A stretch of 33,348 nt of DNA from JANMQK01 sp031370485 (GTDB lineage: Bacteria > Acidobacteriota > Polarisedimenticolia > Gp22-AA2), in assembly GCA_031370485.1 (NCBI GenBank), contig JANMQK010000071.1, positions 1 to 33,348 on the forward strand, written 5' to 3'. Below the pieces are notes generated by a model that saw only the letters and a program-made list of their open reading frames with translations, ran no database searches and was not told where the DNA came from. Positions within the stretch are counted from its first letter, which is position 1; each line of letters opens with the position of its first letter. This document shows, in pieces, positions 15,985 through 24,147 of the stretch. The translations under genes and the position numbers were made by a program.

Positions 15985-17574
15985 TCAGCTCGCCGGGCGC
16001 GAAAACGCCGCGCGAGTCGCGGCGATCAGAACGAGGGAAAATATAGCACAGGCCCACGCGAACCCGTCTCCCGCGCGGGCGTAAAGAGGACGCCCACTCA
16101 GAGGAGCGATGGCCCCGGACAGGACCGCGCTCTCGAGGAGGTCCGTCCTCCGCACGATCCGGCCCGCCGGGTCGACGATGGCGCTGATCCCGGTGTTGGC
16201 CGCCCTGACCAGGTAGATCCGGTTGTCGACCGCGCGCACGGCCGCCCTGTCGAGGTGCTGTTCCGGGGCGGCGCTGCGCCCGAACCAGGCGTCGTGGGTG
16301 ATGTTCACCTGGACGACCGCGCGGCGCGCCGCGCGGCGCACCAGCTCGGGAAAGATCGCCTCGTAGCAAATCACCGTCGCCGCCTCCCCGATCGGCGTCG
16401 GCAGTGTCCTCATGCGCGTCCCGGGGGCGAATTCCGCGATCGCCCCCTGGACCATGCGGTTCACGAAGAAAAGCAGCCGGCCCAGCGGCACGTACTCGCC
16501 GAACGGGACCAGATGCATCTTGTCGTACGACGGGCCGAGCGTTCCGTCCGGCCCCACGGCGAAGGCGCTGTTGTAGGCCCGGAGGCTCCCCTCCTCCTCG
16601 CGGTAGTCGACGCTGCCGACGATCAGGGCGATGCCGAGGTCCCGCGCCAGGCCGGTCACGAGGTCCGTGTAGGCCCGGTCGGTCTCGACGGGGCCCGTTT
16701 CGCCGGCGGGGCCGGCGGCGGTCCCCGGCCGGCGGAAGGAGAGCGGGCTGCTGGACTCGGGCCACACGACGAGCCGGGCGCCCTCCCGGGCCGCGCGATC
16801 CGTCAGGTCCACGAGCCCGGCGACGATCTCCGCCCCTTCCCCCGGTCTCCACTTGACATCCTGTGCGACGTTCGCCTGGATCGCCGCCACCGGGAACGAC
16901 GGCACGGCCGCCGCCCGGTCCATGGAGCGCACCGCCTGCCAGCCTGCGGCCTGGACTCCGGCCGCGAGCGCGAGAAGCGCCAGCCCCGCTGCGACCCTCC
17001 CCCGGGAGGCGGGGCGCGACAGGAGAAGCGCCAGCCCCGCGTTCACGGCCATCACCAGGAAGGAGACGGCGTAGATCCCGCCGAGGCTCGCGATCTGCAG
17101 GAGCGGGATGTTCCGTGTCTGCGAGTAGCCGAGGAGCCCCCATGGGAATCCGCCGAGCGCGCGAGCGCGCACGATCTCGACACCCACCCAGAGAACAGGG
17201 GCCGCGATCAGGGCCGCGGGGCCCGCGCGCCTCCAGAGAGCGGCCAGCCCTGCCGCGAACAGCGCGACGTAGGTCGCGAGGTAGAAGACGAGGAGCGCCA
17301 GAAACAGAAGCGCGGCCGGCAGGGGGAGCCCTCCGTACCGCACCATGACCCCGACCAGCCAGTAGAGCAGGACCAGGAAGAAGGCCGAGCCCGCCGCATA
17401 TCCTCGCGCCAGCGCCGCGCCGCGCGATGCGCCGGCGAGGCACAGGAGAAAAGGCGCCAGTGCGACGAAGGCGAGAATCCCGAGGTTGGCGAGCGGGTAC
17501 GCCAGGGCCAGGAGCGCGCCGCAGAACGCCGGCAGGAGGAGCCCGCGCAGGGCCCCGGCGTCACTGCTGCTCAT
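15985..17574 (-). CDS. lnt: apolipoprotein N-acyltransferase
   Basis: 529 residues. Seven or so N-terminal membrane helices (to about 210) precede a periplasmic nitrilase-like domain and a last C-terminal helix. The catalytic triad is visible: E273 in VVWPESSSP, K352 in YDKMHLVPFGEYVP, and C403 in VICYEAIFPE. NITHDAWFGRSAAPEQHLD and ANTGISA are further conserved blocks. It adds the third acyl chain to the N-terminal Cys of lipoproteins, the last step before export by Lol, which marks a diderm cell; Pal in this window would be a client. ATG at 17572-17574 overlaps the previous gene by 14 bases with no clear ribosome site, so translation is likely coupled. Followed by prfB after 25 bases. Confidence 0.95.
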   Translation of the reverse strand: MSSSDAGALRGLLLPAFCGALLALAYPLANLGILAFVALAPFLLCLAGASRGAALARGYAAGSAFFLVLLYWLVGVMVRYGGLPLPAALLFLALLVFYLATYVALFAAGLAALWRRAGPAALIAAPVLWVGVEIVRARALGGFPWGLLGYSQTRNIPLLQIASLGGIYAVSFLVMAVNAGLALLLSRPASRGRVAAGLALLALAAGVQAAGWQAVRSMDRAAAVPSFPVAAIQANVAQDVKWRPGEGAEIVAGLVDLTDRAAREGARLVVWPESSSPLSFRRPGTAAGPAGETGPVETDRAYTDLVTGLARDLGIALIVGSVDYREEEGSLRAYNSAFAVGPDGTLGPSYDKMHLVPFGEYVPLGRLLFFVNRMVQGAIAEFAPGTRMRTLPTPIGEAATVICYEAIFPELVRRAARRAVVQVNITHDAWFGRSAAPEQHLDRAAVRAVDNRIYLVRAANTGISAIVDPAGRIVRRTDLLESAVLSGAIAPLSGRPLYARAGDGFAWACAIFSLVLIAATRAAFSRPAS

Positions 17575-19267
17575 GCAGGAGCAGTCGCAGGGGCTCCCTC
17601 ACGTCCACGACGCCACGGGCAGCCATGCGCAGGGAGGCGCCGAGCAGAGTCGGGTGCCCGCGACCCGCGAACGCCTCCCGCAGCAGCGCGGCGCTTGTCC
17701 CGGGACGCGGGAACTCCTCGCCGCGCCCGAGCGGCAGGAACTCGAACACCGGCTCGAGCACCCGCACGCCCGACCCGCGGCAGCGCGCGCACCCGGCGCT
17801 CGAATGGTACGGTCCGATCCCGATAGCGCGGTGCCTCGGCCCGGGGGAGAGCAGCCCGAGCAGGTCGAAGGGCCTCCGGCAGAATACGCACAGGGACTCC
17901 ATCAGGCGCGCCGCCAGGATCCCTGCCAGGGTCTCCTCCACCGCCCACCCCGCGCCGGAACGGGCCAGGCGCTCCATGACGGCGAACGCGTCGCTCGCCC
18001 GGATCGAGGCGATGACCACGCGCTCCAGGGACTGGGCCGCCGCCATCGCAATGTCACCGGGCCGCTCGAACATGGGGAGCACGAGAAGATCCGCGCGGGC
18101 CGCCGCGGCGCGCTCGAGAAAGACCTCTTCCGGGAGATCCTCGCCGGAGGGGCCCTCGATCCCCTCGGTACCAGCGATCCTTCCAGGAGGCCCGAAGGCC
18201 ATGCGGCGCGGGAGGCGATCCCCCAGCAGGGACAGGAGAGCCCCCACGCCCGCCTGCTCCTCCGCCGGCCCGGGGGACGCCAGGAGAAGGAGCCCCCGGC
18301 TTTCGTCGGCCAGACGATGAACCGCCGAGGCCACCCACGGGAGGTCCGCGCGGAGCGACTCCGGCGCGGGGGACTCGAACCGGTCCTCGCGCAAATCGAG
18401 CGAGTAGGCGTCCCCCTCGAAGGTGGGGAGCGCGGTGACCGCGGCGCTGATGGTGCGCCCGTCGACGGCGAGGGCGAGCCGCCCCTCGCGCGGGACGACG
18501 CGGCCCCGGGCGGCGATCCGCGAGAGACCCTCGAGGATGCGGCTCAGGCCTGCATGTGTGGATCGCGGCAGGAGCAGGCGGGACTCGTCCCCGTGCACAC
18601 CGCGGAAGACGACGCGCGTCTCTTCAGGGTGTGGCTCGATCTCGATCCGGCGGGCCCGGCACCGCATCCCCTCCACCGCGACCGCGCGGAGCCATTCCGC
18701 CGCCCGCGCCCCCTCCGGCAGCAGCTCGGGAAGGTGCGGGCGGATCCCGCGCTTGCGGTCCGAGAGGACCAGCACGTTGTCTCCCAGGCTGCGATAGATC
18801 ACCCCGGGCTCGACCTCGGCCGGATAGAACCGCTCGAGGGCCTGGGCGATCAGGGACGGGGGGCAGACGAGCGGCTCGACCCGGAGGCCGGTCAGCTCGC
18901 ACAGCGCGGGGATCAGCCCGGGAGAGTCGGCGGCGGCCACTGCGAGCTCGAGAACGCCCCCCTCCGCGCGCGCCGGCACCATGCCGTAATGGTGCGCCAG
19001 ACGCGCCGGGATCCTGTCGACCGCCGGTCCCGAGCGCAGCGCCTCGGCGACGTCCGCCGACACGCCCGCGAAGTTGTCCTGCAGGAAGAGGTGGAACGCG
19101 GACGCGCCGACATGGCCGGAGCGCAGGAGCGTGAAGCCGAGGCGCCCCCCCGAGAGCCGTTGCTCTTCGAGCCCGGCCGCCAGGCCGTCGCGCGAGAGGA
19201 GCCCCGCCTCGATCAGCATTTCGCCCAGGAGCCTCCGGTCGCGGGCGCGCCCGCGCGGTTCCGTCAC
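17561..19267 (-). CDS. MshEN-type c-di-GMP-binding domain fused to a degenerate GspE/PilB-like ATPase domain
   Basis: 568 residues, the size and order of a GspE/PilB protein. The N-terminus holds two consecutive MshEN repeats (13-36 and 42-65), following the R/L-L-G-x2-L-x3-G-x6-L-x3-L-x2-Q pattern that binds c-di-GMP. Then comes the N2 domain (RRIEIEPHPEETRVVFRGVH, VDGRTISAAVTALPTFEGDA) and a RecA-like domain. There, Walker A reads LLLLASPGPAEEQAG with no GK[ST]; the Asp-box and His-box (VIASIRASDA in place of STLHTNDA) are lost, and the Walker B region reads LLVLPMFERPGD. The zinc-type pairs C460/C463 and C493/C496 (CARCRGSG) are kept. I infer a protein that cannot hydrolyse ATP but may sense c-di-GMP. 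GTG start at 19265-19267, one base after the SPOR gene stop. Its partner is unknown. Confidence 0.8.
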   Translation of the reverse strand: MTEPRGRARDRRLLGEMLIEAGLLSRDGLAAGLEEQRLSGGRLGFTLLRSGHVGASAFHLFLQDNFAGVSADVAEALRSGPAVDRIPARLAHHYGMVPARAEGGVLELAVAAADSPGLIPALCELTGLRVEPLVCPPSLIAQALERFYPAEVEPGVIYRSLGDNVLVLSDRKRGIRPHLPELLPEGARAAEWLRAVAVEGMRCRARRIEIEPHPEETRVVFRGVHGDESRLLLPRSTHAGLSRILEGLSRIAARGRVVPREGRLALAVDGRTISAAVTALPTFEGDAYSLDLREDRFESPAPESLRADLPWVASAVHRLADESRGLLLLASPGPAEEQAGVGALLSLLGDRLPRRMAFGPPGRIAGTEGIEGPSGEDLPEEVFLERAAAARADLLVLPMFERPGDIAMAAAQSLERVVIASIRASDAFAVMERLARSGAGWAVEETLAGILAARLMESLCVFCRRPFDLLGLLSPGPRHRAIGIGPYHSSAGCARCRGSGVRVLEPVFEFLPLGRGEEFPRPGTSAALLREAFAGRGHPTLLGASLRMAARGVVDVREPLRLLLHEQQ

Positions 19268-19268
19268 G

Positions 19269-19799
19269 TCACTCGCTCTCCCGCAGGACCCACGCGCCGA
19301 CGACCCCGTCCTCGGTCTTGAGACGCCGCACCAGCGCCTCCGCCACCACTCGATCGCGGTACCTTCCGATGCGCACGCGGTAGACCGGGACGACACCCGC
19401 CCGGCCCTCGATGACGGTGGCGGGCAGGCCCTTCCCGGCGAGACGGTCCCGCAGGCGGGCGGCCTGGGCGGGGTTCCTGGTCGCGAGCGCCTGCACGACC
19501 CAGGCGCCCGAAGGGGGCCTATCCTCGTCGTCCGGTGCAATCTCCCCCGTCGCCCCGGTCTGCGAAACCCCGGCGGCGGGCCTGGCCAGCGCCTTGTAGA
19601 AGCTGAGGTCTCCTCCTCCCTCCAGGGCGGAAGCCCTCGCCGGCGCCTGCCTTTCGGCAGTGCGCCGCGTCGCGGCGCGTTCCGCGTCCGGGCCCTCGGG
19701 ATTGGTTGTCCGCCCGAGCCGGCGCGAGCCGGCGATCATGAGCGCCGCGAGAGCCACCGCACCGATCACCAGGAAGCGGAACCGGCCCGTCCGCGTCAC
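19269..19799 (-). CDS. membrane-anchored SPOR domain protein
   Basis: 176 residues. A short basic cytoplasmic start is followed by one membrane helix (FRFLVIGAVALAALMIAG, about 7-24). A low-complexity periplasmic linker (about 25-95) leads to a C-terminal SPOR domain (about 97-172: GAWVVQALATRNPAQAARLR, VPVYRVRIGRY, A-E-A-L-V-R-R-L). SPOR domains bind glycan strands stripped of stem peptides, commonly at division septa, so the layout resembles a short FtsN. GTG start at 19797-19799 overlaps the diguanylate cyclase stop (GTGA), and the stop lies one base before the GspE-like gene, implying made-together partners. Domain call is good; function in division or polar machinery is inference. Confidence 0.85.
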   Translation of the reverse strand: MTRTGRFRFLVIGAVALAALMIAGSRRLGRTTNPEGPDAERAATRRTAERQAPARASALEGGGDLSFYKALARPAAGVSQTGATGEIAPDDEDRPPSGAWVVQALATRNPAQAARLRDRLAGKGLPATVIEGRAGVVPVYRVRIGRYRDRVVAEALVRRLKTEDGVVGAWVLRESE

Positions 19800-20833
19800 C
19801 AGTGCTCCTGGAGGGCCTGCATCGCCGCCTCCTCTTCCCCGCTTCCCGCCACCTCGAGGGAATTCTTCCCCAGGGTCTTGGCCCGCTGCATGGCGCGATC
19901 GGCGCACCTGACGAGCCCCTGCCCCGTGCGGGCGTGCTGCGGGTAGGCGGCGATCCCGAAGGTCGCGGTCATCGGCATCCCGGGGGTGTCCTCGATGAGG
20001 AAGGGACGGCCGCTCAGGCAGAGGCGCAGCCGCTCCGCCAGCTCGCGCGCGCCGCCCAGGTCGGTCTCCGGAAGGACGACGCAGAATTCGTCCCCCCCAT
20101 AGCGGAACAGGCGGTCGCTGCCGCGGATGCTTCCGAGCAGACGGCGCGACACCTCGCGCACCGTCTTGCTCCCCATGGCGTGGCCGTAGCGGGCGTTGAC
20201 CTCCCTGAGGTTGTCCATGTCGAGGAAGATCAGGGAGAGAACGGTCCCGTAGCGGTGGGCCCGGTACACCTCCTCGCTCAGGAACCGGTCGAAGTAGCGG
20301 CGATTGTAGGCGTCCGTCTGATCGTCCTTGATGACGAGGTTGCGGTATCCCTCGACCACCATCGAGTTGACCAGGGCCGGCAGGATCTGCGGCACCAACC
20401 GCCCGACCCGTTCGAGCGACTCGGGCGGGATCGGCCGGGCCTCCCATCCCACGAGCAGCATTCCCAGCAGCGCCCCGGCGCCCGGGAGCGGCACCGCGTA
20501 GACCTCCTCCAGCCCCAGGTTGCCCAGGGTCTCCGGCGGCGCGCCGACGCACGGGGTCCAGGTCAGCGGCGGTCCCGGAGCGCGCAGCCCGGCCAGATCG
20601 AGGGTCAGGATGCCCTTGCGGCGCGGGTCATCGCTTCCCAGATGGCTGGCCCGGAGGTGGAACGTGTCGTGCTCGCTGTCGTAGAGGTAGAGCAGACCGG
20701 CCGGGGCCCTCGCGCGGTCGAGGACGGCGCGGACGAACGCCTCGGCCACGGCGCCGAGATCGATCTGGCGGGCCACGCCCAGCGCGGTGCGGGCGTCCTC
20801 GAGGTCCTCGCTCAGCCGGCCATCGTCGCTCAT
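19796..20833 (-). CDS. GAF-GGDEF diguanylate cyclase
   Basis: 345 residues, no membrane segment. An N-terminal GAF-like sensor domain (about 25-160: GLLYLYDSEHDTFHL, AVPLPGAGALLGMLLVGW) leads to a GGDEF domain (about 165-330). The active loop is intact: RYGGDEFCVVLPETD (246-250), metal Asp residues in FLDMDNLREVN (D205, D207), and the product-inhibition I-site RGSD at 237-240. It should make c-di-GMP from two GTP and be feedback-controlled. ATG at 20831-20833 with GAGG 3-4 bases upstream (short spacing). It follows slipin by 11 bases and is translationally coupled to the SPOR gene; the downstream GspE-like protein carries c-di-GMP-binding repeats and is a plausible local receptor. Confidence 0.92.
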   Translation of the reverse strand: MSDDGRLSEDLEDARTALGVARQIDLGAVAEAFVRAVLDRARAPAGLLYLYDSEHDTFHLRASHLGSDDPRRKGILTLDLAGLRAPGPPLTWTPCVGAPPETLGNLGLEEVYAVPLPGAGALLGMLLVGWEARPIPPESLERVGRLVPQILPALVNSMVVEGYRNLVIKDDQTDAYNRRYFDRFLSEEVYRAHRYGTVLSLIFLDMDNLREVNARYGHAMGSKTVREVSRRLLGSIRGSDRLFRYGGDEFCVVLPETDLGGARELAERLRLCLSGRPFLIEDTPGMPMTATFGIAAYPQHARTGQGLVRCADRAMQRAKTLGKNSLEVAGSGEEEAAMQALQEHW

Positions 20834-20844
20834 CGTCCTCGGCC

Positions 20845-21612
20845 CTACTTGCGCGTCAGCGCCTCGAAGATATTGATGGGCATCGGGAAGATGATTGTCG
20901 AGTTCTTCTCGGTGGCGATCTCGGTCAGGGTCTGGAGATAGCGCAGCTGCAGGGTGGTCGGGTTGACCGACATCTTGTCCGCGGCAAGCACCAGCTGCGC
21001 GGCGGCCTGGAACTCTCCTTCCGCGTGGATGATCTTGGCGCGCTTCTCGCGCTCCGCCTCGGCCTGCTTGGCGATGGCGCGCTGCATCTCGACCGGGAGG
21101 TCGACGTGCTTCACCTCGACCATCGACACTTTCACCCCCCAGGGGTCGGTGTGGCGGTCGAGGATCTGCTGCAGCTGGACGTTGAGCTTCTCCCTCTGGC
21201 TCAGCAGGTCGTCGAGCTCCACCTGGCCGAGCACGGACCGGAGTGTGGTCTGCGCGAGCTGTGAGGTGGCGTAATGGTACTGCTCGACCTCGACGATGGC
21301 CCGTCGCGGGTCCATGACACGGTAGTAGACGACGGCGTTCACCTTGACCGAGACGTTGTCGCGGGTGATCACGTCCTGCGCCGGTACGTCGTGCACCACC
21401 GTCCGCAGCGACACGCGGACCATGCGGTCGATGGGGAAGAAGATGAAGACGATCCCGGGGCCCTTGGCCTCCCCCAGGAGCCGGCCCAGGCGGAAGACCA
21501 CCGCCCTCTCGTACTCGTTGAGGATCTTGACGCTCGAGACGAGCCAGAACACGACAACCAGGGCGACGAAAAGGAACACGGAGTTGAGACCTTCCGCGAT
21601 CGGAATGTTCAT
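20845..21612 (-). CDS. slipin (stomatin/SPFH family membrane protein)
   Basis: 255 residues. An N-terminal membrane segment (LNSVFLFVALVVVFWLVSSV, about 9-28) is followed by an SPFH/band-7 domain (YERAVVFRLGRLLGEAKGPG, VRVSLRTVVHDVPAQDVITR, DNVSVKVNAVVYYRVMDP). A charged helix (AIAKQAEAEREKRAKIIHAE) and a C-terminal amphipathic segment for oligomer formation complete it. Slipins form large ring or cage assemblies in membranes and typically pair with NfeD, whose gene is immediately upstream here (28-base gap), as in many bacteria and archaea. ATG at 21610-21612 with AGGAGG 4-5 bases upstream. Confidence 0.93.
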   Translation of the reverse strand: MNIPIAEGLNSVFLFVALVVVFWLVSSVKILNEYERAVVFRLGRLLGEAKGPGIVFIFFPIDRMVRVSLRTVVHDVPAQDVITRDNVSVKVNAVVYYRVMDPRRAIVEVEQYHYATSQLAQTTLRSVLGQVELDDLLSQREKLNVQLQQILDRHTDPWGVKVSMVEVKHVDLPVEMQRAIAKQAEAEREKRAKIIHAEGEFQAAAQLVLAADKMSVNPTTLQLRYLQTLTEIATEKNSTIIFPMPINIFEALTRK

Positions 21613-21640
21613 GACACCTCCTCGGGTGATTCCCTTCGGT

Positions 21641-22948
21641 TCAACGTACTTCCTCTACCTCGATCAGGAGATCGCGGACGGCCATGACGCGCACCCGCGA
21701 CCCCTTGCGGATCGGCGCCGCCGATCGCGCGTTCCAGTACTCCCCGTGGACGAAGACCCGCCCCTCCGGGTCCAGGTCGGTGGTGGCCGTCCCGACCTCC
21801 GCGATCAGGCCGGAGGCGCCGGTCGTGGGCCTGCGCCGCAGGCTCCTGGCCACGAGCGTCGTCAGGATCGCCATCACCACGCCGACCGCGACGGCGATCG
21901 CCACGATGAGCCAGCGCGCCGCCTGCATGCCCGGCAGGTCCGGCGAACTCTTGAACAGGATGAGGGAACCCACCACCAGGCAGGCGATTCCCCCGAGCGT
22001 CAGGAACCCGTAGCTCGGGACCTTGATCTCCAGGACGAACATGACGACTCCCAGGGCGACCAGCCCGATGCCGATCCAGTTCACCGGGAGCACCGGGATC
22101 GACAGCGCGAATAGAAGCAAGCATATCCCTCCGATGAGGCCCGGCGCGATCATGCCCGGGTGCGTGAACTCCACGTAGAGGGCCATGACCCCGACCAGTA
22201 ACAGGATGCTCGCGATGAACGGGTTGGCGATCATGCTCAGGAACCTCTCGCGGGCGCTCATGTCGAGCGGGACGATCCGCGCGTAACGGAGGTGCAGGGT
22301 CGTGCTCGATCCGTCGAACCGGCGGATCGTCTTGCCGTCCAAATCCTTCAGAATCTCTGACTCGTCCCTGCAGATGTAATCGATGAGGTGGAGCCGCAAC
22401 GCCTCCTGCTCGGTGAACGAGCTGCTCTTGCGCACCGCTTCCTCCGAGGCCTTGGCGTTGCGGCCGCGGTTCGTCGCCAGGGTCCGCGCGTAAGCGGAAG
22501 CGTCGTTCTCGAGCTTGGCCATCATCGGCGAGTCCTTGGGGAGCTCTCCCGAGGAAAGAACCGGGTGGGCCGCGCCGATGCGCGTCCCGGGCGCCATGAC
22601 CGCCACGTCGGCCGCGATGGTCAGGAAGAACCCGGCCGAAGCGGCCTTGGTGCCGTTCACGTACACGACGATCGGCACTTTCGAGGCGGTCATCGCGCTG
22701 ATGATGGACTCCATCGAGTCCATGAGCCCTCCGGGCGTGTTGAGCTTGATGATCAGCAGGGCGGCGCCGGCCTTGTTCGCGGTGTCGATCGATTCCTTGA
22801 TGAAGAGGGCCGTGATCGGGTGGATGACGTCGTCCACGGTCACCGAGTAGACGAGGGGGGCCTGCTCCGCGGGGGGCGCGGCCGGGGCCGCCCAGACCGC
22901 GGACGCGATCAGGAGACCCAGGGCCGCCAGACCGCGAGGGAGCCTCAT
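21641..22948 (-). CDS. nfeD: NfeD long form: membrane-bound ClpP-class serine protease with OB domain
   Basis: 435 residues. Signal-like N-terminus (1-20); ClpP/crotonase-like protease domain (about 32-220) with LNTPGGLMDSM, nucleophile S104 in KAASAGFFLT, and K145 in MMAKLEND. The 41-residue gap equals that of the Ser/Lys dyad of the archaeal 1510-N protease (Ser97/Lys138). Membrane helices span about 235-375, and an OB-fold NfeD domain closes the protein (TGASGLIAEVGTATTDLDPE, VFVHGEYWNARS). Family members cleave the C-terminal region of the partner slipin and take part in membrane quality control. ATG at 22946-22948 overlaps the aminotransferase stop (ATGA). Confidence 0.93.
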   Translation of the reverse strand: MRLPRGLAALGLLIASAVWAAPAAPPAEQAPLVYSVTVDDVIHPITALFIKESIDTANKAGAALLIIKLNTPGGLMDSMESIISAMTASKVPIVVYVNGTKAASAGFFLTIAADVAVMAPGTRIGAAHPVLSSGELPKDSPMMAKLENDASAYARTLATNRGRNAKASEEAVRKSSSFTEQEALRLHLIDYICRDESEILKDLDGKTIRRFDGSSTTLHLRYARIVPLDMSARERFLSMIANPFIASILLLVGVMALYVEFTHPGMIAPGLIGGICLLLFALSIPVLPVNWIGIGLVALGVVMFVLEIKVPSYGFLTLGGIACLVVGSLILFKSSPDLPGMQAARWLIVAIAVAVGVVMAILTTLVARSLRRRPTTGASGLIAEVGTATTDLDPEGRVFVHGEYWNARSAAPIRKGSRVRVMAVRDLLIEVEEVR

Positions 22949-24147
22949 GACCGGTCCTCGCCAAGGAGGCCGCGCAGGCGCTCGACACCGGCGCGGATCC
23001 GCTCGCTCGACAGGGCGTACGACAGGCGCAGGTACCCGGGGGTCCCGAACGCCTCGCCGGGCACCGTGGCAACGCCGATGTCGGCCATCAGGCGCCGGGC
23101 CAACTCGGCCGAGCTGTCGCAGCCGAGCGTTCGCATCGCCCCGGTGACGTTGGGATAGACATAGAAGGCCCCCCCCGGGAGGCCGCAGGCGACTCCCCGG
23201 ATCCGGTTCAGCGCCGGCACCAGCTCGTCCCGCCGCCGCCGGTATTCCTCCCGCATCGCGGCGACCGAGTCCTGAGGTCCGCGGACGGCCTCGAGCGCGG
23301 CCGCCTGGGCCATCGCCGCCGTATGGGTCGCATCGTGCGACTGCACCTTGCGGAGCCCGTCGAGGACCGGCTTCGGCCCCAGCGCGTACCCGACCCGCCA
23401 TCCGGTCATGGCGTAGGTCTTGGAGAACGAGTTCACCAGCACCAGGCGGTCGCGGATCCGCGCAGCATGGACGGCGAACGAGGCGTAGGGGCCATCGCCG
23501 TAGTGGAAGGCGTCGTAAGTCTCGTCCGAGATCAGCACGAGACCGGTCCCCTGCGCCAGATCCGCGAACCTGGCGACCTCGTCGGCCGGCATCACAGCCC
23601 CGCTGGGATTGCACGGGGAGTTGAGAATCACCGCCTTGAGAGTCTTTGCGTGCGCCTCGAGGTCCCGCGCCCGCGGGACGAAGCCGTCCTCCTCGCGCGT
23701 CCTGATGACGACCGGCTCGGCCCCGCACAAGCGCACCTGCTCGGGGAACGACACCCAGTAAGGCGCGAAGATGGCAACGCGATCTCCCGGATCGAGCAGG
23801 GACATCGCGAGCAGGAACAGGACGTTCTTGCCGCCGCACCCGGTGAAAACCTCCTCCTCGGTCCAATCCGTGCCGTGGCGCTGCGCGTAGCGCGCGGCGA
23901 TGGCCCGTCTCAGGTCGAGAATCCCCGAGGTGTCGGTGTAATGGCTCAGGTTGCCGCGGATGGCCGCCTCGCCGGCCGCCTTGACGTTTTCGGGGGTGTT
24001 GAAATCGGGCTCGCCCGGGCCGAAGTCGATTACATCGACGCCGCGTGCCCGGAGCGCCTTGGCCTCCATCATCACTTGGAGCGTGGGGGAAGGGCTGACC
24101 GCGTCGAGGCGGCGGGCCGGGCCTGCCCGGCTGGGCGCCGGCTTCAA
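22945..24147 (-). CDS. aspartate aminotransferase-like class I PLP aminotransferase
   Basis: 400 residues, fold-type I. Typical aspartate-aminotransferase I-gamma blocks: SPSPTLQVMMEAKALRARG, IDFGPGEPDFNTPENV, the cofactor-binding N180 in NSPCNPSG, D208/Y211 in ISDETYDAF, the PLP Lys K243 in NSFSKTYAMTGWRVGYALGP, and a C-terminal Arg in PGYLRLSYA for the substrate carboxylate. It probably uses aspartate/oxaloacetate with glutamate/2-oxoglutarate; related enzymes also act on prephenate or aromatic acids, so the gene name is left open. I chose TTG at 24145-24147 because it overlaps the coaD stop (TTGA) and keeps the conserved SPSPT segment; the later GTG-ATG-ATG would lose it. No ribosome site is visible, in line with coupling. 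Confidence 0.88.
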   Translation of the reverse strand: MKPAPSRAGPARRLDAVSPSPTLQVMMEAKALRARGVDVIDFGPGEPDFNTPENVKAAGEAAIRGNLSHYTDTSGILDLRRAIAARYAQRHGTDWTEEEVFTGCGGKNVLFLLAMSLLDPGDRVAIFAPYWVSFPEQVRLCGAEPVVIRTREEDGFVPRARDLEAHAKTLKAVILNSPCNPSGAVMPADEVARFADLAQGTGLVLISDETYDAFHYGDGPYASFAVHAARIRDRLVLVNSFSKTYAMTGWRVGYALGPKPVLDGLRKVQSHDATHTAAMAQAAALEAVRGPQDSVAAMREEYRRRRDELVPALNRIRGVACGLPGGAFYVYPNVTGAMRTLGCDSSAELARRLMADIGVATVPGEAFGTPGYLRLSYALSSERIRAGVERLRGLLGEDRS

